A program made the position numbers and the translations under genes. The notes under the pieces were generated by a model. That model was given only the letters and a program-made list of their open reading frames with translations, searched no databases and had not been told where the DNA came from. This document shows, piece by piece, positions 22,527 to 34,176 of a stretch of DNA of 64,000 bases (position 1 is the first letter of the stretch; every line of letters begins with the position of its first letter). Where the stretch lies: NCBI RefSeq assembly GCF_029168945.1, contig NC_083607.1:30117257-30181256 (forward strand), read 5' to 3'. This DNA is from Cannabis sativa (taxonomy: Eukaryota; Streptophyta; Magnoliopsida; Rosales; Cannabaceae).

Positions 22527-24632
22527 TGATGTGGACATCAATGTTTGATATGTGGCATGAATGATGACGTCACGGAGTTAAGTAGACCCAAGTGATAGCA
22601 ATCAAGTGGACGCTAGCCCTATGCCTAGGTTGACTCCAAGGTCTCTGAGATGGAAATTTCAACTTCAATAACTTGAATCCAACCATTATCTTTCAGTATT
22701 ATGTACCATAAAGACAAGGAACAACCTAATACAAGGTGTAGGAGCTAAAATTACACGAACCTACAGTCTAGAAGCCAACCTGGGCACCTAGGGTTTCCAC
22801 TCAAAGCCCAAGTTCACATCCTCAACTAGGGTTTCAGCTTTTGGGACCATCTTAGTGCAAAGTGGCCAAAACTTGCTTTGAGACATTAACTTGACATACC
22901 ATGGACATGTTTGAGGCATTAAAATCAGATTCAAAACAAGTTGATTTTTAAGCACCTGGGGCCTCGGGGCCCCCAGCACCCAGTGCCCAGGTTGACAATC
23001 AGTCGATTTGGGCACCTTCTAAGCATTCGATCAAAGATCCAAATTCTACATTGAATTTTTCTTCATCAAAAAAGGGGAATTAGGTCCTTATAGAGGAAAA
23101 ACAAAGATTCTTGGGTAGAAGAAATAGGGCCCAACGCGCAGGTTGACAATTTTTCAACTTGGGCCATAAAAAATGGACTTTTCCTAGAATTCTTTCAAGC
23201 ATCATCTCCGTGTTCAGAAAATATTGAGATCTTCTATTTTTAATGACCAAACGGAATGATGGAAGGGGCAGAAGAGGGACCTAGCGCCCAGGTTGACACT
23301 TGGGACTAGGCCCTGCGCCAGGTTGACATTTTGTCAACCTAGACTGTTTCCAATTCAGTTCAGCAAAAAGTGCTTCTAACATCTTCACCATCATAAAAAA
23401 TAACAAAGATTCAAGAACACTCGGCGAGAAAACCACAAACCTGAGTCCCTGGAAATAGGGCCCAGCGCTCAAGTTGACCTAGTGTTAGGCCAAGTGCCTA
23501 GGTTGACAATCAACCTGGGACCCTACCTTCAATTGCTAAAATTTCAAATCCAATGTAACCATTGAATTTGAAATGGTAATGGGCGGAGAGACTCCATCCT
23601 TAAGTTCAGAAGCCTTGGAAGTATCAAAAATAGAATCACAAGAGCTCAGTTTAAAGGCCCAGGGGCCTAGGTCAACAAATGGCTGGTTTGCTAGGTTCTG
23701 CTAATCCAAATCTTATGTTATTTTGACCATGCATCAAATATTTCAAAAGTGCAATGATCCATGAATTCAGATCAATCAAATTCTGAACTTCACTTTTGGT
23801 TCATTCGGAAGCTGGAAGTTTCAAGTCTTTAGTTTCTGCAAAACAGCAACGTCTCTGAGATTGTGTGTCCAGCTACACCAAAACATATAAAAGGACTAAG
23901 GCATGTCAAACCATCACTTAGGCATCTCAAAGGAATTCCCTTGGATGTTTTCACACATTTACAGCATCCAAGTTGAATGTTAACTTAGGCGCTGGATGTC
24001 AACTTGTGTTGAGACCTAAACTACATTCAATAAAACGGCCTTACCTCACACAATTTTCATCCGATTGACACAATTCAACTTTCATTTTGAGGCTATTTAA
24101 GCCCTCTATCAAGTCGTATCTCACACATCAGTAGAAATTCTGAAGCTATTGTCATCAAAATTCACTCCTAAGGAAGTTACAAAAATAAGCTTCGGGTAGC
24201 TCGCAGCGAGACCCGCCAGACATAAAGAATTTGACATCATTACCAGAAGCTAATTTCCACCATTAGATCATCATCAATGGTGGAAAACACTTTATTTATA
24301 TTTTATCTCCTATTTTTATGGGCCTCCTTCACCTATAAAAAGAGAGCTCCCTGAGTTCATTTTACACATTCAGAAAACTACATATAAGGTTACAGCTTCT
24401 CTCTCTAGAATTTTCTCTCTCAAATTCAAAGCTTTTGATACTTAAAAACTTGCAATAATTACCATCTCTTGAGAAATAAAAGCTCGAAGCAGACGTAGCC
24501 CCATTAGTATCGCAATATGGGGGGTGAACTACTATAAATTATTGTGTCTCTCATTAATTACTTTACAACTTCTCATTCTCCTAATCTAGCGAGCGGGTGT
24601 GGTTTAGATGTCTACTCTAGATTTTTGAGACA
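22527..24632 (+). repeat. Tat-B 5' LTR
   Basis: The right end is CTAGATTTTTGAGACA, immediately before the primer-binding block. The left end is placed at TGATGTGGACATC, uncertain by tens of bases. The region holds about eight variants of CCCAGGTTGAC between 22626 and 23680 and a TATA box near the 3' third. Confidence 0.6.
24334..24340 (+). promoter_or_regulatory. TATA box in the Tat-B LTR
   Basis: CACCTATAAAAAGAGAGCTC is a strong plant TATA context about 300 bases before the LTR end, at the expected U3/R position. A CT-rich leader (cttctctctctagaattttctctctc) follows. Confidence 0.65.
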
Positions 24633-24635
24633 ATA

Positions 24636-24657
24636 TTTTGGTACTTTTATTGAGAGC
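24636..24657 (+). other. Tat-B primer-binding block
   Basis: TTTTGGTACTTTTATTGAGAG lies directly after the LTR and aligns with the blocks of Tat-A and Tat-C, with two or three changes. Confidence 0.7.
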
Positions 24658-24684
24658 CACAAATCAAGAAAGTTGCTAGTCAAG

Positions 24685-25384
24685 ATGGTTGCAACACGTT
24701 CTACAAGTGTTGACAGAAAGACTCTAGCAGCTAGCCAATCAACTAGGGGCACGCCAGTTCATGGAGCTTCTCCTGGGACTACTCATGTGCCCTAGGCACA
24801 AGGAGCACGTTTTGTAACTAGTTCCTCAACTCATCCTCCAAGGCCACTTCTAGTAGCTCCCACGATTAGCACCAATGACCAGTTCCTGCCTGCGGAGCCA
24901 TGTGTGGAGGTAGAAGACCTTGAGGACACTGATCCTCATGTAGCTCAACTCAGGCTAACTTGCAACAACAGCTACGAGAGTCCCTCGATAAGTAATCTGA
25001 ACGGTTTTAACATTGGTTTGTTGAAAACTAGAAGAACATCAAAATCCAACTCCTTGAGCTAGAACAGTAGAGATCTAACCTATCTCAACGGATTAGAGAA
25101 GCTAATCACTTTAATCGTGGAACTGCTTCCTGTAGGGGTATTTTTGAGTTGGTGAGTGAGACACCCCGTCAGCTAGCTGGTCACGTGGGAACTAGGCAAA
25201 ACCATGAATGCTCGAAACACCACCACTACACCTAGTACCGAGTATGCACTAGGAAAACACTAGGAGTGGAGAACTCTTGAAGGGAAAGTTCCTTCAATAA
25301 AGAGCCCGAAAGAACTCAAGCTCGAGGGAACCAACCAATGGGTCCTTTACCTAATGTTGAACGACCTCAAAACAACGAGAGAAC
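24685..25384 (+). pseudogene. Tat-B gag N-terminal region
   Basis: The ATG at 24685 opens MVATRSTSVDRKTLAASQ, a serine/threonine-rich start. A frame runs to a stop at 24793. The conceptual frame continues past stops, first with an acidic stretch (VEVEDLEDTDPHVAQL) and then with a coiled-coil-like segment ending QRIREANHFNRGTASCRG. Several stops sit where Gln would fit (TAG/TAA for CAG/CAA). Copia-C interrupts it at 25385. Confidence 0.6.
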
Positions 25385-25438
25385 TGTTGGAATATATTTT
25401 ACTAGGACCTAGATTTACTAACAAGTATGTTTATTAAC
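25385..25438 (-). repeat. Copia-C 3' LTR, first 54 bases
   Basis: This starts TGTTGGAATATATTTTAC and resembles the first 55 bases of the Copia-B LTR. It stops at TTAAC, the Copia-D target site. Confidence 0.88.
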
Positions 25439-26741
25439 TGTTGGGTTTTATGCCCTAAATAAAACTCATTTCAATATAATTAGATTTACTTATTAATATA
25501 GATCAGAAATAACATTTAATGTTGCATGGTTCACATGATTTATTTCATGATTATATGTACATAATGTATAAATTCATCTGAAACCCTTTTCACATACTTG
25601 ATCCTGTTTATTGTGCCGTCAACACATTGGAAAGTAAACATGACTATGTGAATAAAGTTTCCTAGATTTATCAGACATAGGGTTTTACTGATACGATAAT
25701 CTACAACAAGAGTTTACTTGCATTTGGAGAAATGCTATGTTCTTTCCAAAGCATTGGTTAAAGTAAAGCTCAGGTTGGATGCATGGAGTATGCATCGGAA
25801 GGGACCGATATTGAACTTTGACTTAGATTTATTAAACTTACCGTAATATCTATTCACGTCAATATCGCCTAGTTGATCCTAGATCAAATGATCTTAATCC
25901 TGATATGATTAGGCTAAATCTCGAGAGGCTATTTGTGAAATTTTCACTAAGTAAGGGCGAAATTGTAAAGAAAGAGTTTATAGGGGCATATTTGTTAATT
26001 ATGATACTTTGTATGGTTCAATTAATAAATATTATAACTGATAATATTATTTAATAATTATTTATAGTTATTAAATAGTTAGAATTGGCATTTAAATGGT
26101 TGAATTAGAAAATTGGCGTTTTTGAGAAAATCAGATGCAGAAAAGGTAAAACTGCAAAATTGCAAAAAGTGAGTCCCAAATCCACTAGTATAGGGCCAGC
26201 CACTTTTGCAGAAAATTTAAACTGATATTTTTATTATTTTAATGCCAAATAATTCAAACCTAACCCTAGTGGAATGCTATAAATAGATAGTGAAGGCTTC
26301 AGGAAATTTACACTTAAATTTCTACACTTCTGATTCAGAAAAAACTGAGCCTTCTCTCTCCCTATCTTTGGCTGACCCTTCTCTTTCTCCTTCCCTCTTC
26401 AATTTCGAAAATTTTAGTGTGAGAGTAGTGCCCACACACAGCAAGTGATACCTCAATCATAGTGAGGAAGATCGTGAAGAAAGACTTTCAGCAAGAAGGA
26501 GTTTCAGCATCAAAGATTCAGAGAAATAGATCCAGGTTCAGATATTGATAATGCTCTGCTACAGAAAGGAATCAAGGGCTAGATATCTAAACGGAAGGAG
26601 TCATTATGTTCCGCTGCACCCAATGTAAGGTTTCCTAAAGTTTATATGTGTTTATTTCGTCGTTTTAGAAAGTTCATATTTAGGTTGTTAATAAACATAC
26701 TTGTGAGTAGATCTAAGATCCTGGTAAAATAATTTCCAACA
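25439..26741 (+). repeat. Copia-D 5' LTR
   Basis: This runs from TGTTGGGTTTTATGCCC to AATTTCCAACA, 1303 bp. It has a TATA box at 26278-26285 (TATAAATA) and is followed by the primer-binding site. Confidence 0.95.
26278..26285 (+). promoter_or_regulatory. TATA box in the Copia-D 5' LTR
   Basis: The context GCTATAAATAGATAG is also conserved in the 3' LTR (35016-35023) and in the Copia-B LTR. Confidence 0.6.
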
Positions 26742-26743
26742 AC

Positions 26744-26756
26744 TGACCTCAGAGCC
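26744..26756 (+). other. Copia-D primer-binding site (variant)
   Basis: TGACCTCAGAGCC, shortly after the LTR; compare TGGCCTCAGAGCC in Copia-B and the canonical TGGTATCAGAGCC in Copia-A. Confidence 0.8.
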
Positions 26757-27367
26757 ATGGTAATTGATTTACTTGCAAGAAATTTGGACTTTAAAACGAT
26801 TGTTTGTTTGTTTTTGGATGATATCATGTTGTATTGAGTGTTATTTGATGATTGATTGATGTTTGTGAATTTTTCGTGAAAAATAATTGTGATTCTGTTT
26901 CTGGAATTATTTTTATTGGATAGTATGGAAAAAATTAAGCAAATTACTATTTTACAGAACTCAATTTCTATTTAATTTGAATTAGTTATGATTTTTTGAA
27001 GATTCGAAAAAATCGGAGCTGTGTTGAAATTTTCCTGCGATCGCGAAAACTGTCTGCACAGCTCACAATTTTTTCGTTTTTCTTCGATTTTTCATGCTTT
27101 TTCATGGAATTAACTTGCGATTTTTTGTGTAGTTCTATATTTATACTATTACTATTCCTAATTCAATTCTAATTATCATTATGAATTAATTTAATATTTT
27201 TTAAATTTAATTCAAGATATTAGTGTAATTTGAATTTAAAATAGTTAGTATCTATCTTTTTTGCTTAATTATCTATCTTATTTTTTAATTTAAGGTCAGA
27301 TTTTAAATTTTTTAAATTAAATCTTTGTTTTAAATAATTTGACCTTATTTAAATTTAAAATAAGATA

Positions 27368-27375
27368 ACTATAAT
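27368..27375. other. hAT target-site duplication, left
   Basis: ACTATAAT, repeated exactly at 28424-28431. Confidence 0.93.
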
Positions 27376-28423
27376 TAGGGCTGTACAGAAATTTTTGTAA
27401 ACCCCCCAACCCGAATAACCCGACTAAACCAAACCGACAAAACCGATAAAAAATACAAATCGACATAACTTGACAAAATTCTAAACTGCCCAATCTGTAA
27501 AATGGGCGGGTTGAATTTTGACCCAAACCGCCCAATGAAACCGCCCAAACCGATTTAATCCGATTTTTCAGTTTTTTTTTATATATTATATAATATATAA
27601 TAATATATAATATATATTAAAAAAATCTCAAACCCTAAATTTTAGTCTCTCAGCCCGCCTCTCTCTCTCTCTCACTCGTTCAGGGGCTTCATCTTCGTTA
27701 GTGTCATCTCAGCCTGATCTCATCTCAGCCCGCCTCTCTCTCGTCGTGACCTTCATCTTCTCAACCTCTACTCTCAGTCCGCCTCTCTCTCTATCCAACT
27801 ATCATCCTCATTCCTCGCGGGCAGCAGTCATCTTCATCCTTGCGTGAGGCGGCCATCACTGTCATCACCTCTGGCGTAACAGCAAGCGGCAGGAAAGGAG
27901 GAAGCTCTGTAGCAGCTCTGTAGTTAAGTATTCCTTAAGTTTAATGTTTAATGCTATGCCTCTGTTTATAATTTGTAGATAAATATGTAAATGCCAATAA
28001 AGAGAAGGAGTTGCTGAAAGTATAGTGTGATTGCCAATAAAGATGTAAATGATTAAGACAGAGATCTCTTTCCAAAGGTTAAACCCTTTTCATTCATTTT
28101 GTTTATGAGATATATAAGCTAGTTCGGCACAATGAATTTTTTTTTTATAATTTGTGGATAAATCTTTGAGTGGTGAGGTTGATTGAATTGCCACATTATT
28201 TATGTATACATATTATATGTTATTAATTTTTATTTTAGTTGAATCTAAAAAAAAAAAAAAAAATCTTAATTCGGTTTGGGCGGGTCAAACCGTCGGTCGG
28301 GTACAGAATTTTTTTTTTTTTTTAAATTGGGCAGTTTGCATGCAGAGTTTTACAACCCAATTTTTATGTTGGGTTGGAAAATATATAGTATAAACCGACT
28401 AAACCGACCGATGTACAACCCTA
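27376..28423. mobile_element. Non-autonomous hAT-type DNA transposon (1048 bp)
   Basis: Terminal inverted repeats TAGGGCTGTACA and TGTACAACCCTA are flanked by an exact 8-bp duplication, both hallmarks of the hAT superfamily. Near both ends are many short GG/CC words (AACCCGAC, AACCGAC; GGTCGGGT on the right), as in subterminal transposase-binding repeats. The centre has a GC-richer stretch (27650-27930) with three TCTCAGYCCGCCTCTCTC units, possibly the remnant of a 5' leader exon. No transposase frame remains, so it depends on an autonomous relative. Copia-B lacks the insertion at the equivalent place. Confidence 0.9.
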
Positions 28424-28431
28424 ACTATAAT
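28424..28431. other. hAT target-site duplication, right
   Basis: ACTATAAT, identical to 27368-27375. Confidence 0.93.
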
Positions 28432-31400
28432 CATGTAATTTTAAATAGATATAAGATATTTTGCTAACTTTTAATTTTTGTTATTTTATTTATTTAAGTT
28501 ACATTTAAAATTTGAAAAAGATATTCATTTATCTTTTTTAATTTTTTATTTAATTTTTATTTATAAAATAACATTTAATTTTTAAAAGTAGATAGCAAAT
28601 TTTGAAATGATATTTAGGTTGGTTGAAACCTAATTTTTCAAAATTGTAGGTTTAATTTTAAATTTAATTTTTTTTTAAATTTCGAATATTTCAAATTTTA
28701 TTTTAAATTTTCGAAAAATAAATTTTTATTTATTTAATTAATTATTTTTTTTTCGAAATTATTTATTTAAAATTAAATAAATCCTACATCCAACTATCCA
28801 GCTAACCTTGTTGCAGGAGTATGTGTTTTAGCTTGTGTGTAAGTTTTCAAAACCTATTATTACTTGATTGCAAATAGCCATGGTTACTTTTTGCCAGATC
28901 TAATTATCGGATGGCTCCCTTGGTCAAGATAATAATTTGTAACAGGTATATTTACAAACTTCTTTCATCTGTGTATGACCTAGCAACATGATAGGACCCA
29001 TCCAAAGTGTGCCTGTGTGAGCCTATGTGTTTAATTTTATTATAGATGCATATAGGTTGTTGTTGCTAAAATAAATTATTATAGTTCTTGATAGAATTTA
29101 TTTAGGCCCATTTAGTTTTTGGGCCTATTCAATTAATAACAGTTGTTCTTATTAAGGTTAAATTCCTCTCTTTTGGGCCTTGTGTGAGAGTTGGGAGCCA
29201 TAGTAGTGGGTACGACATACTGAACCCAGCACCCCCTCACATGAACCACCCCAATTGTGAAGGCCCATTTGCCTGATTTGAATAACTGTACTAGGTTAAT
29301 TAAATTAGTTTAACCTAATAAAATTGATTAGCAACATAATTAATTTCATTTATCTTGAAATTAATTTAAGAAAATTATAGTTTAAAGAATTTTTTATTCT
29401 AAGCTAAACTATATGTATTTTCTTGTATTTAATTAAATATAGAATTGTAACCATCTAGATTCTTTCTGGAGCTTAATTTAAATTTTTCATTAAATATTCC
29501 TATTTAAGTTGATATTTAGTTATCTTCAACTAACCAACTTAAATCTGAATATCTTTTGGATTTAAAATTTCAAAATTAGGTTAGGAATTTTAGGCATTGG
29601 TTATTAAGATTCTTTAGATATTTTTTAAGTTAATATCTTTTCGAATATTAACTTAAAATGGAATATTTTAGCTATTTTTTAAGTTGATATCTTTTCGAAT
29701 ATTAACTTAAAATGGAATATTTTTGAATTAAGTGGTTACAACTTAATTTTTGATATTTAATTAAATTTAAATTTGAAAATATTTAAGTTCTAGATTTTTT
29801 CTAATACAAATTAAATTAGATATTTTTTCAAATTTTGTGGAAAAGATACTTAGTCAAATAAGATATTTTCTAGATAATTATTTCTAGACTACTTATTATT
29901 TCTAATACTAAATAGGAAAATAGTATAAATTGTGAAATTAATTATTTAAATAATTAATTTTGGTACAATTTATTTTAAGTATATTTTTTCCTAGTATTAA
30001 ACTAGAGATTAATAATTAAGCCTTCTCTACACTTAATTATTTATTTCTTGAATTTAATACATTTAATTAATTTGAAAATTAAATATCTAAGTTGATTTTC
30101 ATCATCATACTTAAATATTTCTTTTTCATGACATTTAATTAAATAGAAATTTATTTTTAGTTGAAATTTATTTTTTCAACTAAATTTAAATAATTTTCAA
30201 AATATATTTTTTCTTTATTTTATTAATCAAATTTCGAAATTGCATTTCTTAAATGCTGGAATTTCAAATTTTATTTGAAAAATAGATTAAGTTGTAAATT
30301 AATTATTTATTTTAATTAATTCTTGGATCAACTTAAATCAATGATTTTTTCATTTATTGATTAATTTAAAATAAATTGAATTAAAGTATATTATTAGAAA
30401 CTGAATTAATTAGTCAAAGGAAAATCTAGATAGGTGATATTTTTGCTTGAAGTATTTTTCTAGTGTATTTAATTAAATAGAAAATTAATATTTAAGTTGA
30501 TTTTCATCATCATACTTAAATATTTGAAATTTTTCTTATATATTTAATTAAATAGGAAAATTATATTTTTTGTGGTAATTAATTTTATTAATTAATTTTG
30601 GGCCAACATTAAATTAGAATAATTTTTCCAGGATTTATTTTTTATTTTAACATGCATTTTTCGAAAATTGTATTCTTAAATACTTTAATTTTTCGAAATG
30701 CAATATATATATATTTATAGAAAATAAAATTTGAGTTGTAAATTAATTTAAATTAATTTTGTAACAACTTAAATTGAATATTTTTCTAAATATTTATTGG
30801 AAATTATTACTAAGATGGAAATAATTCATGTTATTTTCATAACCATCTAAGTAAAATTTATAAATATTAAATTAAAATTTATATTTAGAATTTTTCATTC
30901 TAAATTGGAAATTTTAATTAAATAAATATATATTTAAAATAAATAGAATAAATAAAGAGAATCAAAGAAAATACAACTCTCTTTAAATAATGAGCTTTAT
31001 TATTAAGACATTCGATCTTCATTGTGGGTTTTACACCGCGTTTGTTTTAGTGAGTAATCCTCCCTAATGGAGGAACGTTCATTAGCAATTTCGCACCGTT
31101 TAACCTCGCATGATAAGTAGTTTGTAAGTGTTTTGTATGGTATGGATCACCCTAATGGTGGCGACCATACTTGACTTGCAAATTATGAAATAGTGGTGGA
31201 AGCTCATAAGATAGAATTGCCTTGACTCTCGCCTAAACGGGACAACGCTGAATTCCAATCTTGATCGAATAAAAGGTTGCTAGAATGTTTAACATTTTAG
31301 ACAAGCTGACAGCTCTATTCAATGAATGGTAGCTTTGACTCTTGCCTAAACGGGACACTGATATCAGTTTGTTGAAAACCTTGAAAATTATTTAGGATTG

Positions 31401-32249
31401 TAAGTTTTAGTATTTTCATTTGTCATTCCTACTTACTATATGTTTATAATTTCTGAATTGTGTATGAATTTATATTGAACCATGTTATTTTCTGTTATTA
31501 AGTTGTAGTTTAATTTCGAATCTTCATTGTTGGTCTAACTTGGCTTGTTTATCTAATGAGATAAATTCCTAGTGGATTTTCACCATTAGACATACATAAT
31601 AGTGTTAGATCTCGAAAGATTAATATTGTATATGCGACATCTAGATGTTCATCAATTGATGACACCTTAGACTAGTATTTTTACGATATGAAACAAGAAG
31701 ATTGTATAAATAAGATTACTTTGACTTTCGCTAATCGAAGCATCGTTGGATTCTTATTTTAAACGAAATTATCCTAATTCCTCTTAGCTTATTCATTTCG
31801 AATTAGCTCAATAACATATCATTGGATGAATGGTCTATAAATCATTTCATGTCATTATATTTTCTCTTAAGAAATTAAATGACGCATATGATTATAATCC
31901 CGAAAGTCTATTCCCAATTGATATAAATCCTCAATCTTAGAAATTTCCTACTTGTATGGGAAAATCTGACTTCTAGTTTAAATTTGTAGTGGTGGTCCAA
32001 GAAAGAATTACTCATTATATTTGGTTGAATTTAAGTCTTTGACTTTAATTTTAGAATCCAAACAGAAATTTTCTTATATTTCTAATTCCAGAATACAATA
32101 CAGTTACACTTTCTCAAGTGTTTAATATCCATCTTCTATTAATGGATTAAAACTGTATGGAATATGAGTTAGGTATTCTGTGACCAGGATCCACTTGCAG
32201 TATTCTAAGAACTCTTTGATGTAACTAAACCTATGTCATCAATAGACAC

Positions 32250-34176
32250 TACCATTTTTTTTAATCTATGGCATTTGTATCTTGTTCATAGTGGATTTGA
32301 CAAGATCAATCTCTGCAAAGAGTTAATATGCCTATATCCAATGAAAGTAGTTCATCTCATTCGCAGATGGATGTACATTCAGGGGTGGATATGAGTTTTT
32401 CGTTGTATTCTTAAAACGATAACTCTAGATTATACCTTTTAGCAAAGAAATTTGAAATGTTTGAAAAATTTCATTAATTTCTAGCAATGGTTAAAACCAT
32501 TAAGGTGAGTGGTTAAAGATCTAGCGAACTGATAGGGGTGGAGAAATAGTTAGTAGATATGCAGTTAAAAGATCATTAAATTGATTTTTGAATTATATCC
32601 AAACTTACCTCCCCATAAATTTCGAGTTGCATATTGATGATTAGTTACTAGTCGTTGCCTAAATCCTTCTATGGTAATACAATTTAAGAATGATGTAATG
32701 GTTGGGTACTTAATGTAAATCATTACTAGATTCATGGATGACCTAATCAAAATCTTAAGAAAAGCTAGAACTGTTAACCATGGTTTGTTAGCTATTCTAA
32801 GTGATTAGGGGTGGACCATCCCATTGTCAATAGATAAGAAAGTGTTTGTTCAAACAAATACTACTTTTCTAAGATAATGACTAAGTCAGAAAACAAGTAG
32901 CAAATAAAGGAGATATTTTTCTTGATTCCAAAAGTGTTCTATCATCTTATATAACATATGATGATCCCACTGCCTCTGTTGTCTTGTCACAACCGAAGAG
33001 ATCAATACCATTTAGTTTTCTTCGACATAATTCACGGTACCTTGTCGTAGTGGGAGAGTTTCTAGGAACTCACTTTCGCATGACTTGGGAGACACTAGTG
33101 ATTAAAATCCATTGTGAGTTTAAACAAGTAATGGATTGTCAAGATAAGAAACTAAGAAGAAAGCCAATAGAACTATGGTTTAATCCATTCACATGGAGTA
33201 ACCTAAAGTTTTCTATTACAAGGACATAAAAGGAAATTTTTGTTTATAAGTCCATTCAATGGACTTAACAAAACTTCTTGTTCCTAGTATTATAGGTTTG
33301 AGTTTATCTAAACCTATGGCTTGTGGTATACCTGGTAATTACTTACTCTAATGCAAGCAACTTACTTTAGTAAGATGCTGAAGCATTTTCTTTCTAATGG
33401 AAATCTATAGAAGCTTCACAACTTCTTAGGCATAGATTTTATCTAAGGAAAAGTCTCAACTATTCCAGAAAAGATAAAGCCATGAAAGAATTTCTTATAT
33501 CCACAGTGAGAGGTCTTAGATATGCTTTTGTATGCCTTAGACCGGACACCTGCTGTTGAGTGGGAGTAATGAGTAGGTATCAGATTAATCCAGGAGAAGA
33601 ACATTGGAAGACAATCAAGTAAATCCTAAGATTAAGAAGAGGAACTATATGTTAGTCTATAAGGGTGTGTTTAAAACTCTTAGACTACACCATATCAGAT
33701 TTCGAAATTTGCCTTTGTGCTAGTAAATCTTTCTGATAAGATGGTGATTACTCTGGGGGTGGAATAGTGATTTTGGAGAAGTGTAAAAACCTATCTGAAG
33801 TCTCTAGGTCTACCAGCGAGGGACTGAATGTTAAGGTTGCAGGAAAGGTACTTATTCAGTCTAAGGAAAGTTCTATACATCTTTGGCACCATTCCAAATT
33901 GCCTTAAACTACTAGTGTTAATTTCCTGATTAACCAAAAGTAGTTGCCAAAGGTATAGAATCCAGTATCCCAAGAGAGTAGACATATAGAGAGGAATTTC
34001 ACATTATCAATGATTTTGTGATTAAGGAAGAGTAATGGTGGAGAAAAGGTTGTGTTTAATTCAACCTTTCAGATCCTATTACGAGGAGTAGACTACTACT
34101 ACACTTGATTTGTATATCAAGGTGTTGAGATTATTTGAAACGCACTTTTTGTTTTATATTAGTGCAAGTGGGAGTT
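32250..34176 (+). pseudogene. Copia-D decayed pol (pre-integrase to RNase H) and polypurine tract
   Basis: No long frame exists, but fragments occur in copia order: LWHL-type pre-integrase text (about 32270-32310), a linker/RT-entry part (about 32960-33150), a YVDKMLKRF-like fragment (about 33370), a GLRYAF.CLRPD-like RT/RNase H junction (about 33510-33545) and SRYQINPGEEHWK (about 33570-33610). The region ends with AGTGCAAGTGGGAGTT, the polypurine tract, at the 3' LTR. It is far more decayed than the LTR divergence would predict. Confidence 0.65.

Larger units (their letters stand above)
22527..25384 (+). mobile_element. Tat-B: Ty3/gypsy (Tat-like) 5' LTR and gag start, truncated by Copia-C
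   Basis: A long LTR is followed by the Tat primer-binding block and by a gag start (MVATRSTS) matching the MVNTRR-type start of Tat-A. Orientation is plus. The rest of the element should lie beyond the right end of Copia-C, outside what can be traced here. The left boundary is not proven because the partner LTR is not seen. Confidence 0.7.
26757..32250 (+). other. Copia-D leader and gag-less region
   Basis: No gene is seen apart from the hAT insertion at 27376-28423. The segments 28790-28950 and 31010-31390 align with the Copia-B leader, including the two GACTCTYGCCTAAACGGGAC blocks. Where Copia-B has gag, this copy has unrelated AT-rich sequence (about 31500-32250) with no frame of useful length. 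Confidence 0.7.

Noticed and set aside
24180..24240. A possible short structured RNA or tRNA-like segment in the Tat-B LTR (GGGTAGCTCGCAGCGAGACCC).
   Set aside because: Only one short hairpin is visible; no cloverleaf, anticodon arm or T-loop could be built.
32984..33229. An 81-codon plus-strand frame in Copia-D.
   Set aside because: It overlaps decayed pol-linker sequence in another frame; the translation itself has no recognisable domain.
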